Both the position numbers and the translations under genes were made by a program. The notes under the pieces were generated by a model. It did not search any database. It had not been told where the DNA came from and saw only the letters and a program-made list of their open reading frames with translations. From Clostridia bacterium (GTDB lineage Bacteria > Bacillota > Clostridia > Lachnospirales > Lachnospiraceae), in the NCBI GenBank assembly GCA_009929615.1, contig SAAB01000010.1, forward strand, positions 20,195 to 84,194: 64,000 nucleotides of DNA, read 5' to 3'. The first letter of the stretch is position 1. The number at the start of each line of letters is the position of its first letter. Positions 1-7,239 of the stretch are shown one piece after another.

Positions 1-1472
1 TGTCTGCACAGAGCATGTTTCACAGCATCAATTGGTCCATTTCCATAACCTTCAATAATCTTCTCTACACCACGTTCTGTATATGTAAGAAGTACTTTGG
101 TATCAAATTCACCAGCACCATCACTGATATCTTCAATCTTCGCTTTTCTAAAGTGCAATGGCTCTTTAGCATTGATATACATATTCCGGAAGATTTCCAT
201 AATCTGTTCTGGGGACACTTCACCCTGTACTTCAGATATTCTCTGAATCTTATCTGCAAGTTCTTTATGCATTTCCTTAGGAAGTTTAAAGCCATAGTAC
301 TGTTCCAGAACAAAGGCTACGCCGCCTTTACCGGACTGGCTGTTAATACGTACCAGCGGTTCATATTCTCTACCTACATCGGATGGGTCAATTGGAAGAT
401 ATGGTACTTCCCAAATCTTTGAACCTCTTTCGTGCAATGCCTGCATACCTTTGCTGATAGCATCCTGATGAGACCCCGAAAATGCTGTAAATACAAGTTT
501 TCCAGCATAAGGATGTCTCGGTGGCACGCTCATCTTATTACAGCGTTCAAAAACCTCGATAATTTTATTCACATTCTCAATGTTCAACTCCGGATTAATT
601 CCCTGAGAGAACATATTATAAGCTATATTTAAAATATCTACATTACCGGTACGTTCGCCATTGCCAAAAAGTGTACCCTCTACTCTGTCAGCTCCTGCCA
701 AAAGAGCCAGCTCTGCTGCAGCAACACCACATCCACGGTCATTATGAGGATGAATACTTAAAATGACTTTCTCCCGTTCTGTAAAATGGGTGCTCATCCA
801 TTCAATCTGATCCGCATAAACATTGGCCGTTGTCATCTCTACCGTTGCAGGTAAATTAAAGATAATCGGACGCTCTACTGTTGGCTGCCATACATCTTTA
901 ACAGCTTCACAGACTTCCAATGCGTACTCAACTTCGGTACCTGTAAAACTTTCCGGTGAATACTCAAGCCAGATATTACCATCAAAATTCTTCGCACCCT
1001 CTTTAACCATCTGAGTACCTTCAATAGCAATCTGTTTGATATCATCTTTATTCATATGAAATACAACATCACGCTGAAGAGTAGATGTTGAATTATAGAT
1101 ATGGAATACAACATTCTTAATTCCCTGAATTGCTTCAAAGGTTTTATCAACTAAATGCTGACGACACTGGCACAATACCTGTACCTTAACATCATCAGGA
1201 ATTAACTTCTTTTCTACTAAAGTCCGAAGGAAATCATACTCCAGCTGGGAAGCGGATGGAAATCCAATCTCAATCTCCTTGAATCCCAATTCTACCAGCA
1301 GGTTGAAATATTCCAGCTTCTCCTCAACCACCATCGGGTCAATCAAAGCCTGATTACCATCTCGTAAATCCACACTGCACCATACCGGTGCTTTCTGAAT
1401 TTCTTTTTCCGGCCATGTGCGCTCAGGAAAATTCAACACAGGCACTCGTTTATATCTTTGATAATTCAACAT
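1..1472 (-). CDS. leuA: 2-isopropylmalate synthase, long type, partial (3' end outside window)
   Basis: Condenses acetyl-CoA with 2-oxoisovalerate, the first committed step of leucine synthesis in the cytoplasm. The frame begins MLNYQRYKRVPVLNFPERTW and continues with the HMGL-like TIM-barrel signature SVDLRDGNQALIDPM, the metal- and substrate-binding region that marks the long (type 2, actinobacterial-like) form. Further on there is a SIHPHNDRG segment and a GNGERTGNVD segment, both typical of the family. About 490 codons are in the window without a stop, so the end of the regulatory domain lies beyond base 1. The ATG at 1472 is preceded by an AGGAGG site 6 bases upstream. A TTGACA-N17-TAAAGT promoter lies at 1516-1544, so it is transcribed separately from ptsH. 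I saw no T-box leader, which is notable for a leucine gene in Clostridia. Confidence 0.93.
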   Translation of the reverse strand, partial: MLNYQRYKRVPVLNFPERTWPEKEIQKAPVWCSVDLRDGNQALIDPMVVEEKLEYFNLLVELGFKEIEIGFPSASQLEYDFLRTLVEKKLIPDDVKVQVLCQCRQHLVDKTFEAIQGIKNVVFHIYNSTSTLQRDVVFHMNKDDIKQIAIEGTQMVKEGAKNFDGNIWLEYSPESFTGTEVEYALEVCEAVKDVWQPTVERPIIFNLPATVEMTTANVYADQIEWMSTHFTEREKVILSIHPHNDRGCGVAAAELALLAGADRVEGTLFGNGERTGNVDILNIAYNMFSQGINPELNIENVNKIIEVFERCNKMSVPPRHPYAGKLVFTAFSGSHQDAISKGMQALHERGSKIWEVPYLPIDPSDVGREYEPLVRINSQSGKGGVAFVLEQYYGFKLPKEMHKELADKIQRISEVQGEVSPEQIMEIFRNMYINAKEPLHFRKAKIEDISDGAGEFDTKVLLTYTERGVEKIIEGYGNGPIDAVKHALCR

Positions 1473-1515
1473 CTATTTTTCCTCCTAAATTACAACATCC
1501 AAATACGTAGCTTTT

Positions 1516-1544
1516 ACTTTATCAAATTAGCACTTTCATGTCAA
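1516..1544 (-). promoter_or_regulatory. sigma-A type promoter of leuA
   Basis: TTGACA (1539-1544) and TAAAGT (1516-1521) are separated by 17 bases on the minus strand. The predicted start is about 35 bases before the leuA start codon, leaving no room for a long leader. Confidence 0.7.
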
Positions 1545-1696
1545 GTAGTCTCCGACATCCCCATCAGGCTGTCAGCTTCCTTCTATTTGTACTGATGTCT
1601 CCGACATCCCCCATCTCACAGCAGAGCTGTTCGATGATGGACATTCGCCAAATGTCCCTCCGTGCAAGCACGGGGCCGCTTGGCTCATTGTCAGCA
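1545..1696. repeat. structured intergenic element of about 150 bp, possible dispersed repeat
   Basis: Between the ptsH terminator and the leuA promoter there is no gene I can support. The stretch holds a 15-bp direct repeat (GTCTCCGACATCCCC at 1548-1562 and 1597-1611) and several small hairpins on the minus strand (CCGTGC-TT-GCACGG, GGACATT-TGGCG-AATGTCC). A minus-strand frame of 62 codons runs through it and the terminator, but it has no ribosome binding site and begins inside the end of ptsH. I infer a repeated or RNA-like element rather than a coding gene. Confidence 0.4.
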
Positions 1697-1725
1697 CAAA
1701 AAAGAGTATTGCCAAAGCAATACTC
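1697..1725 (-). terminator. rho-independent terminator of ptsH
   Basis: A 9-bp stem GAGTATTGC / GCAATACTC with a 4-base loop is followed on the minus strand by CTTTTTTG. It lies just downstream of the ptsH stop. Confidence 0.85.
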
Positions 1726-1753
1726 CAACATACTCACAGATATAATCACCAAA

Positions 1754-2017
1754 CTATTCGCCCAGGCCGGACTCTATCACTCTTCGCATAGCTTCAAGAG
1801 CTTCTTCCTCATCCTCGCCATCACAGCATAGTTCAATAACGTCCCCACATTTGACGCAGGCACCTAAAACGCTCAATACGCTCTTCGCATTGGCCGTACT
1901 GCCCTTCGCACCAAATGTAATCAGTGATCTGAATCGCATTGCTTCTTTACAAACAATTCCCGCCGGTCGTAGGTGTAGGCCTGAAAGATTTGTGACTTTA
2001 ATTTTTTCGCTTACCAT
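1754..2017 (-). CDS. ptsH: HPr-family phosphocarrier protein
   Basis: Small cytoplasmic carrier of the phosphotransferase system, receiving phosphate from enzyme I on histidine and passing it to sugar-specific EIIA proteins. The 87-residue product has the HPr active-site sequence SGLHLRPAG with His15 and the region NAKSVLSVLG, where the regulatory serine (Ser46 in Bacillus) sits in Gram-positive HPr. I chose the ATG at 2017, giving MVSEKIKVTNLSG, because it matches the family's usual N-terminus and has GGGAGAG upstream; a longer frame to 2044 adds nine non-homologous residues. The region near residue 46-56 is Cys-rich (ACVKCGDVIELCC), which differs from textbook HPr, so a Crh-like or specialised HPr is possible. 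No enzyme I gene is adjacent. It has its own terminator. Confidence 0.88.
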   Translation of the reverse strand: MVSEKIKVTNLSGLHLRPAGIVCKEAMRFRSLITFGAKGSTANAKSVLSVLGACVKCGDVIELCCDGEDEEEALEAMRRVIESGLGE

Positions 2018-2116
2018 AATATCTTCTCTCCCTGCATTTCGCAATTAAAACTTTCACTTAACGACACATATAAAATGTTACCACTTTTTCAACTTCAAGG
2101 CAACCTTTTATCCTGG

Positions 2117-2160
2117 AAAAATTATTTTTCAGCCCACAGACTTTTTATGTCTGTGAGCTG
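2117..2160 (-). terminator. terminator downstream of cdaR
   Basis: On the minus strand the stem CACAGAC / GTCTGTG with flanking AGC/GCT pairs is followed by an A/T tract ending AATTTTT. It lies 15 bases after the cdaR stop and closes the cdaA operon. Confidence 0.65.
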
Positions 2161-2173
2161 TTTAATCATCCAA

Positions 2174-3403
2174 CTATTTGGCTTCTATTCGGACCTGTAC
2201 AGCGACATCCGAGGCCAGCTTTACATCATCGCTGCCACTCATCTGCAAATTAAGGCTATGGGTTCCCGGTTCCAGATTTGTAACATCCAGTGCGAATTTT
2301 AATTTGGACCGGTCAAGGGTTTCCAAATCTGTATTTATTCCAGATAATGTATATGGAATCGATGTTTCACCCACGATTGAATATTTATAATTTTCTGACT
2401 TTCCTGTTAAATCTACGGCTTCAAAGTTTATAGTTCCGCCGGCTCTTTCGTATTTACCGACTTTCACTGCCAGCTTCGCTGTTTTATCTGTATCCGGATT
2501 TGCAAGCACAGCGCCTTGACTCTTAACGATACTTTCCAAATCCACTTCATCTTCCAGATTCTCAGAAATACCTTCTGCCACATAGTCATCCAGCGTAATC
2601 TCTGAAATGCTGTCCAGAACTTCCTGACTTCCTGCAATCTCAACTTCAGATGGTGTATAATCCAAAGATTCAATACCGTAGCCTTCTGCCGTTGTTACAT
2701 CAATATTCCATTTAACCGGAACTGTCTTTGTATTCAGCAAGGTAACATTCACCTTCAACTGTTCTTCACTGAATGTAATATCTGTACTGTCAATCTCATT
2801 ACCTGCAGAATCATATAATGTCGGTGTCACTACAAATGAACCGTTATCTGCCATACCAGACACATTGATAACCGCATAAACACTTGAAATACGGTCAATC
2901 GTTGTCTTTGCACCTTCGATTCGAATCATATTCGGCTCGATGGTTATATTGCCAAGGGCCTTTCCGGTAATGACGTCGCCCTCTGCTTTTGCCGCCACCA
3001 TCTTATCCACCGTTGCCAAATCTTCAATCGTCACACGCATCATCGTATTGGCACCTTTAACAATCGTTACCTGATTCGAATAACGCAATGCTGTTATCTC
3101 AATAGGAACTGCTCCGGTAAAGGACAGATTGGCAAAGTCTGCTACAGCCTCAAAGTCTTTCACTGTCAGCGTCTTCAAAACCGACTGTCGTGCACGGACG
3201 GTAATGCTTACCGTATTTCCGGAAACAACCTCATAGGTTCTGTCATTCTCACTGAAAAGGTTCTCATTCATCTTCGTCACTGGAAGCTCCAAAACCTTTG
3301 TCTGCTCCGGATCCTCAATACTTACTACAACGAGCCAGAAAATAATCGCCAACAGTAACGATATGAGCTTCATGCCTAGATTATTCGTTAGCTTTTTTCT
3401 CAT
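2174..3403 (-). CDS. cdaR: CdaR, YbbR-domain regulator of the diadenylate cyclase
   Basis: Membrane-anchored extracytoplasmic protein that, in Bacillus and relatives, binds CdaA and modulates c-di-AMP synthesis. The 409-residue product starts with a positively charged segment and one transmembrane helix (residues about 11-28, ISLLLAIIFWLVVVS) followed by the conserved YbbR start SIEDPEQTKVLELPV. Several beta-rich YbbR repeats follow, with the recurrent pattern of a proline or valine strand, then VKWNIDV or IPYTLSG-like strands. Its start overlaps the end of cdaA by 23 bases, so the two are translationally coupled. The ATG at 3403 has GGAG upstream. The operon context (cdaA directly before it) is what fixes the name. 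No odd features. Confidence 0.9.
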   Translation of the reverse strand: MRKKLTNNLGMKLISLLLAIIFWLVVVSIEDPEQTKVLELPVTKMNENLFSENDRTYEVVSGNTVSITVRARQSVLKTLTVKDFEAVADFANLSFTGAVPIEITALRYSNQVTIVKGANTMMRVTIEDLATVDKMVAAKAEGDVITGKALGNITIEPNMIRIEGAKTTIDRISSVYAVINVSGMADNGSFVVTPTLYDSAGNEIDSTDITFSEEQLKVNVTLLNTKTVPVKWNIDVTTAEGYGIESLDYTPSEVEIAGSQEVLDSISEITLDDYVAEGISENLEDEVDLESIVKSQGAVLANPDTDKTAKLAVKVGKYERAGGTINFEAVDLTGKSENYKYSIVGETSIPYTLSGINTDLETLDRSKLKFALDVTNLEPGTHSLNLQMSGSDDVKLASDVAVQVRIEAK

Positions 3404-4262
3404 CTTTGCTGTTTCTCCTCCATCGGCTTCGTTTAGGTGGTTCCTGACTCTTCATCAGGGTACTGAGCTGCTCCTTGAGTTCATCCTGATTCAATCCGCG
3501 GAAAAGCATTCCATCATGAGCGACAGAAATCATACCTGTTTCTTCGGATACAATCAGGGTAATACTGTCTGAAACCTCGCTGATACCGACACCGGCACGA
3601 TGGCGGGTTCCCAGTTCTTTGCTTAAAAGCATATTGTCCGACAACGGAAGGTAACAGGTTGCCGCAACAATACGGTTATTTCTTATAAATACAGCACCAT
3701 CATGCAATGGTGTATTGTGCTCAAAAATATTAATCAAAAGCTGGCTGCTAACCAGAGAATCCAGAAAAATTCCCGTACGTTCATATTCACTGAGGCGTAC
3801 CTTCTGTTCAACAACAATCAGTGCTCCTGTATGAGCTTTAGACATCTCCATACAAGCTTTAACAATCTCCATCTTTGTTTTCTCAATAGTCTTCGTTGCC
3901 TGTTCGTCCACAGCTGAAGCACTGCCGAAATTAATAAAAGAAGATAAAATATTCTTTCGTCCAAGCTGCTCTAAAGCGCGTCGAAGTTCCGGCTGAAAAA
4001 CAACAAAAATTGAAATAATCGTTACACTGATTAAATTCTGGAACAACCATAAAATCGTACTCATCTGGAAAATGTAGGCAAACAGCACGAAAGCAAAAAT
4101 CACAAGTATACCTTTAAGCAATGTCCATGCTCTGGTATCCCGAATCCATATGAGAACGTAATATATCAATACACTGATAATTAAAATCTCAAGTATGCCC
4201 GTCAGACGAATAGCCGGTATCGATGAAATGATTCGATTAAAAGCATCTGATATTCCTGTCAT
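3381..4262 (-). CDS. cdaA: CdaA-type diadenylate cyclase
   Basis: Makes cyclic di-AMP from two ATP. This nucleotide controls potassium uptake, osmotic balance and wall homeostasis in Firmicutes. The 293-residue product has the CdaA layout: about three transmembrane helices in residues 15-90, then the DAC (DisA_N) domain with the DGA motif at 188-190 (PLHDGAVFIRNNRI) and the RHR motif at 220-222 (GTRHRAGVGISE). Both motifs are needed for catalysis in the family. The ATG at 4262 is preceded by GGGAGGTG. It is followed by cdaR with an overlap and preceded by a gap of 34 bases to a polytopic membrane protein. The glmM gene that usually completes the Bacillus-type cluster is not in the window. Confidence 0.94.
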   Translation of the reverse strand: MTGISDAFNRIISSIPAIRLTGILEILIISVLIYYVLIWIRDTRAWTLLKGILVIFAFVLFAYIFQMSTILWLFQNLISVTIISIFVVFQPELRRALEQLGRKNILSSFINFGSASAVDEQATKTIEKTKMEIVKACMEMSKAHTGALIVVEQKVRLSEYERTGIFLDSLVSSQLLINIFEHNTPLHDGAVFIRNNRIVAATCYLPLSDNMLLSKELGTRHRAGVGISEVSDSITLIVSEETGMISVAHDGMLFRGLNQDELKEQLSTLMKSQEPPKRSRWRRNSKDEKKANE

Positions 4263-4296
4263 GCTGCACCTCCCTTTCCATTTATTTTATAAAATC

Positions 4297-5421
4297 TTAT
4301 TTCTGATCTAATTCATCAAAATCAAATCCATCAAAAGACAACTCATCAAAATCATTGACAACCGTTTCTTTATTCTCCGTCTCCTTCGGTGGTGCAACCA
4401 TCGTATCACCTGTTGGAGGTGTTGCCGGAATTTCTTTTGCAACAGTTTCTTCTAACGCTTTTTCTTTCTTTTTAGATTTCTTAAGCTTTCCAAAAGGTTT
4501 CTTATTCACATCTCTTACGTTTCGCTCTGCCTGAGTCACCTGAAGCTTTGGAACTGCCTTAACATAATAGTAGTAGTCATCATCTTCAAACTGAAGCATT
4601 TCTTTTCGTGCATAATCCAGCGTACAGGACATAAACCGGATAAGTGCCGCCAGAAGTCCACCGATAATAGAACCTATAACAACCATTCCAATATTGATAT
4701 TCTCAACAGTGGATGCCTGCATGGCTAAACCAATCACATTCACCAAAGTTCCAGCTGCAATAGCAATATACCACGCATAATCTACGGTCAGTCTGGAAAT
4801 CGCATATACAACCAGAATAACCAAAGTAAATACAACTATATAGGCAATGACTTCTTTATCAGCAAGAAGTTTTTCAAAAACATACTGATAGCTTGTCATA
4901 ATTCCCTGAACATCTGTGCCCGGGTCACCAAGAGCTGCTGCGTCTTTAAGATACTCGACAATCTTCATGAAAACAACACCAAATGCAATTGGAAGTGCTG
5001 CAAATGGATTAAATGCCATGGCACCAATCAATGGAATCATATAATGAAGATTAAACTGGGCCAGAACCGGGTAAAGAATAATTAAAATCCCCTGACTTGG
5101 AGCAAATTTCAAATAAATGAAGTAGAACAGCAAAAAGACAACTAAGCCAATCACTGAAAGAACCATCGATAATTCAAAAAGATGCAGTAACACAACCAGC
5201 GCAAATATAAGCACAAAGATGGATACAGGCACTACTGCACAGATAACAGATAAAAACAAAGTCGGTACAATACCGGTTATAGCTTCAAAATATCCCAACT
5301 CACCATTAATAAAATTAAAAGCCAGGAAGGCCAGAATGAACTTGCCAACAGCCTGAACCGCATATTCATAATTCTTATAAAATCCTACAATCTTTTCTTT
5401 AACTACTAACAAACTTGTCAT
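4297..5421 (-). CDS. polytopic membrane protein of unknown function with acidic cytoplasmic tail
   Basis: I do not recognise an experimentally named family. The 374-residue product has about eight to nine hydrophobic segments between residues 25 and 265, then a charged tail. The tail holds a Lys-rich stretch (KKPFGKLKKSKKKEKA), a Pro/Thr segment and an acidic Phe/Asp C-terminus (DELSFDGFDFDELDQK). Four aspartate/tyrosine residues, DDDYYYY, sit just after the last membrane helix. The stop of the upstream gene and this ATG overlap by one base (TAATG), and 34 bases separate it from cdaA, so it belongs to the cdaA operon. That placement suggests a role in envelope or osmotic physiology, but this is inference. 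Confidence 0.8.
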   Translation of the reverse strand: MTSLLVVKEKIVGFYKNYEYAVQAVGKFILAFLAFNFINGELGYFEAITGIVPTLFLSVICAVVPVSIFVLIFALVVLLHLFELSMVLSVIGLVVFLLFYFIYLKFAPSQGILIILYPVLAQFNLHYMIPLIGAMAFNPFAALPIAFGVVFMKIVEYLKDAAALGDPGTDVQGIMTSYQYVFEKLLADKEVIAYIVVFTLVILVVYAISRLTVDYAWYIAIAAGTLVNVIGLAMQASTVENINIGMVVIGSIIGGLLAALIRFMSCTLDYARKEMLQFEDDDYYYYVKAVPKLQVTQAERNVRDVNKKPFGKLKKSKKKEKALEETVAKEIPATPPTGDTMVAPPKETENKETVVNDFDELSFDGFDFDELDQK

Positions 5422-5840
5422 TACGCAATGTCCTCCGTCAAATTCATTTTATCCTGAGCTTTTTCGATTTCTTCAATCGCCTTTAAATCTTTATAATACC
5501 AGCGTACCCGTTTCTGGGTATCTGCATATTTCCATCCGTAGAATATAATACTTATAGCAGCAAAAATAATCATAACTACAACATAACAAATTAATACGGT
5601 TCTTCCAAAGGCCATCAGGTCCATCCCAACAATGTTCTCCATATAATATTCCGCTCTGAGAACCAGATATAAACCAAAACAGATAACGAATCCAACCGTT
5701 ACACCAATGAGCGTTTTCAACATATTCAGCCGTACATAATCACCCTGATAATACCGGTTAATAGCTAAATCTTCTTTCCCCTGCCCCTTTTCATACATCG
5801 CACAGCGGCTCATAACCCGGATTTTATCTTCATTGAGCAT
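5421..5840 (-). CDS. small two-helix membrane protein of unknown function
   Basis: The 139-residue product has two clear membrane helices (about residues 40-62 and 78-105) flanked by charged cytoplasmic segments. The C-terminus (WYYKDLKAIEEIEKAQDKMNL) could form a short coiled coil. The start ATG at 5840 has GAGGTG upstream. It is first in the operon that continues with the larger membrane protein, cdaA and cdaR, and is coupled to the next gene by a TAATG overlap. No known catalytic motif is visible. The conserved position next to a transporter-like partner suggests the two form a complex, which is inference. Confidence 0.75.
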   Translation of the reverse strand: MLNEDKIRVMSRCAMYEKGQGKEDLAINRYYQGDYVRLNMLKTLIGVTVGFVICFGLYLVLRAEYYMENIVGMDLMAFGRTVLICYVVVMIIFAAISIIFYGWKYADTQKRVRWYYKDLKAIEEIEKAQDKMNLTEDIA

Positions 5841-5920
5841 ATTAACACCTCACACTTATCTATCTTATTTTTAATTGCACCTATTTATTCCATTTTACGC
5901 ATAAAAAGGCATTATTTAAG

Positions 5921-5949
5921 ATTATATCATAAAAAAATATAAAAGTCAC
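5921..5949 (-). promoter_or_regulatory. promoter of the membrane protein-cdaA-cdaR operon
   Basis: On the minus strand GTGACT (5944-5949) and a perfect TATAAT (5921-5926) are 17 bases apart. It fires away from the plus-strand promoter at 5961-5988, giving a compact divergent promoter pair. Confidence 0.55.
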
Positions 5950-5960
5950 CCCAAATCCTA

Positions 5961-5988
5961 TGGACATACTTCATTTCAGTTGTATAAT
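5961..5988 (+). promoter_or_regulatory. promoter of the Fic-like small protein
   Basis: TGGACA (5961-5966) and TATAAT (5983-5988) are 16 bases apart, followed after about 20 bases by the AAAGGAG site of the next gene. Confidence 0.65.
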
Positions 5989-6025
5989 ATAGACAGTAAA
6001 TTTTTAGCAAAGGAGCCTGACTTTT

Positions 6026-6385
6026 ATGAGTAATATGCAACCTCTTATTATATCCGAAGACATGATTAAAGACTGGAACCGGAAATTTTCCGAATCAGCT
6101 ACAGCCGGTATCTATCGGAGTGAAGTTTTAAAATCCGGTGCTGCACCCGATGATATTGAACGTCTTATGGGCCACTTTACAGAACAGATTCGTTCTTCCC
6201 TGTCCACCCTGTCTCCATCGGAGCTGGCGGCTATGGCAGCAAAACGACTTTCTGATATTCGTCCCTTTACAGATAAGAATAAAGAAACAGCCGAGGCTTT
6301 AAAGGACTTCATTTTAAACCACTATAACTGTTCCCAGAACATCGACGGTGAAGAACTTTTCTCAAATCCGATTATTTTCAACTAA
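6026..6385 (+). CDS. small protein with a degenerate Fic-like motif, function unknown
   Basis: A 119-residue protein, one of the few plus-strand genes here, with its own promoter, an AAAGGAG ribosome binding site and a shared terminator. Residues about 65-98 (SELAAMAAKRLSDIRPFTDK then NKETAEALKDFIL) resemble the Fic core, where a helix is followed by HPFxDGNGR and a second helix. The PF, D and N positions are kept, but the catalytic His is Arg and the Gly and final Arg positions are Lys and Glu. A Fic-type AMP transferase would not be active with these changes. It could be a decayed or repurposed Fic fold, or an unrelated helical protein with chance similarity. Nothing in the neighbouring genes indicates a role. 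Confidence 0.7.
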   Translation: MSNMQPLIISEDMIKDWNRKFSESATAGIYRSEVLKSGAAPDDIERLMGHFTEQIRSSLSTLSPSELAAMAAKRLSDIRPFTDKNKETAEALKDFILNHYNCSQNIDGEELFSNPIIFN

Positions 6386-6408
6386 TGCTTTTAAATGCAT
6401 TCTACAAA

Positions 6409-6444
6409 AAACGGGCATATCCTCTTTCAAGGATATGCCCGTTT
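6409..6444. terminator. bidirectional terminator between the Fic-like gene and aqpZ
   Basis: A 14-bp perfect stem, AAACGGGCATATCC / GGATATGCCCGTTT, with an 8-base loop sits between two convergent genes. An A/T tract on the left side and a T tract on the right serve both strands. Confidence 0.9.
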
Positions 6445-6455
6445 ATGTATTCTGA

Positions 6456-7148
6456 TTATTCTTCCGTTGTTAATACAAACTTGTGAACAATTCCCGCGAT
6501 TGCTGCACCTGCAAGCGGAGCAACAATGAACAGCCAAACCTGTTTGAGCGCTAAGCCACCAGCTAATAAAGCAGGTCCAAAGCTTCTTGCAGGGTTTACG
6601 GATGTTCCTGTGAAAGGAATACCAAGAATATGAATCAATACCAGTGTCAGACCAATCATAAGTCCTGCAACGCTGGAGAATTCCGGTTTCGATGTCACAC
6701 CAAGAATCAGTAAAACAAATACGAATGTCAATACAACTTCTACCAGGAATGCAACACCCATGGATGTTCCAAGAGCACTTGCTTCAGCATAGCCATTCTG
6801 TCCCAATGATTCGTTACTTCCAAAGAAGATGGTTAAGATTCCGGCTCCGGCGATACCACCGATAAACTGAGCAACAACATAACCAATAAAATCTTTGACT
6901 TCCATCTTTCCTGCAACGAGTAATCCAAAGGATACTGCCGGATTAATGTGGCATCCGGAAACATTTCCAATAGAATATGCCATAGCAACGATAGATAAGC
7001 CGAATGCAAACGCAATCAATAATGTGGAAAATGCAAGCGGAACAGTCTGTCCGGCATTTCCTAATAATGTGTTTGCTGCTACTGCACTACCACAGCCAAA
7101 AATGACTAATACTGCAGTGCCGATAAATTCAGCGATGTACTTTTTCAT
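6456..7148 (-). CDS. aqpZ: aquaporin, water-selective (AqpZ) type
   Basis: Tetrameric membrane channel for water. The 230-residue product has six membrane helices and two half-helices carrying the NPA boxes: HINPAVSFG (residues 68-76) and SVNPARSFGPA (about 185). The selectivity filter can be read as His in IHILGIPFTGTSVNPARS, with the Thr and Arg that follow. A His at that position is the AqpZ pattern, whereas glycerol facilitators carry Gly. The N-terminal half also keeps GCGSAV, which is common in AqpZ. The ATG at 7148 is preceded by GGGAG. It appears to be a single-gene unit, with no glycerol kinase nearby, which supports the water-channel reading. A contribution to hydrogen peroxide or osmotic flux cannot be judged from sequence. 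Confidence 0.93.
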   Translation of the reverse strand: MKKYIAEFIGTAVLVIFGCGSAVAANTLLGNAGQTVPLAFSTLLIAFAFGLSIVAMAYSIGNVSGCHINPAVSFGLLVAGKMEVKDFIGYVVAQFIGGIAGAGILTIFFGSNESLGQNGYAEASALGTSMGVAFLVEVVLTFVFVLLILGVTSKPEFSSVAGLMIGLTLVLIHILGIPFTGTSVNPARSFGPALLAGGLALKQVWLFIVAPLAGAAIAGIVHKFVLTTEE

Positions 7149-7239
7149 AACAATCTCTCCCTTTAATGTAATTTTTTATTCCTTATTATACTAGCACTTT
7201 TCGACAAATTACACAACAATGTTTCACGTAAAATACAAG

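Noticed and set aside
1564..1752. A 62-codon minus-strand frame directly after ptsH
   Set aside because: It starts inside the ptsH terminator region, lacks a ribosome site and runs through hairpins and direct repeats. Treated as non-coding.
1473..1753. A T-box leader for leuA was looked for
   Set aside because: A promoter lies only about 45-70 bases before the start codon, and no T-box sequence or antiterminator was found.
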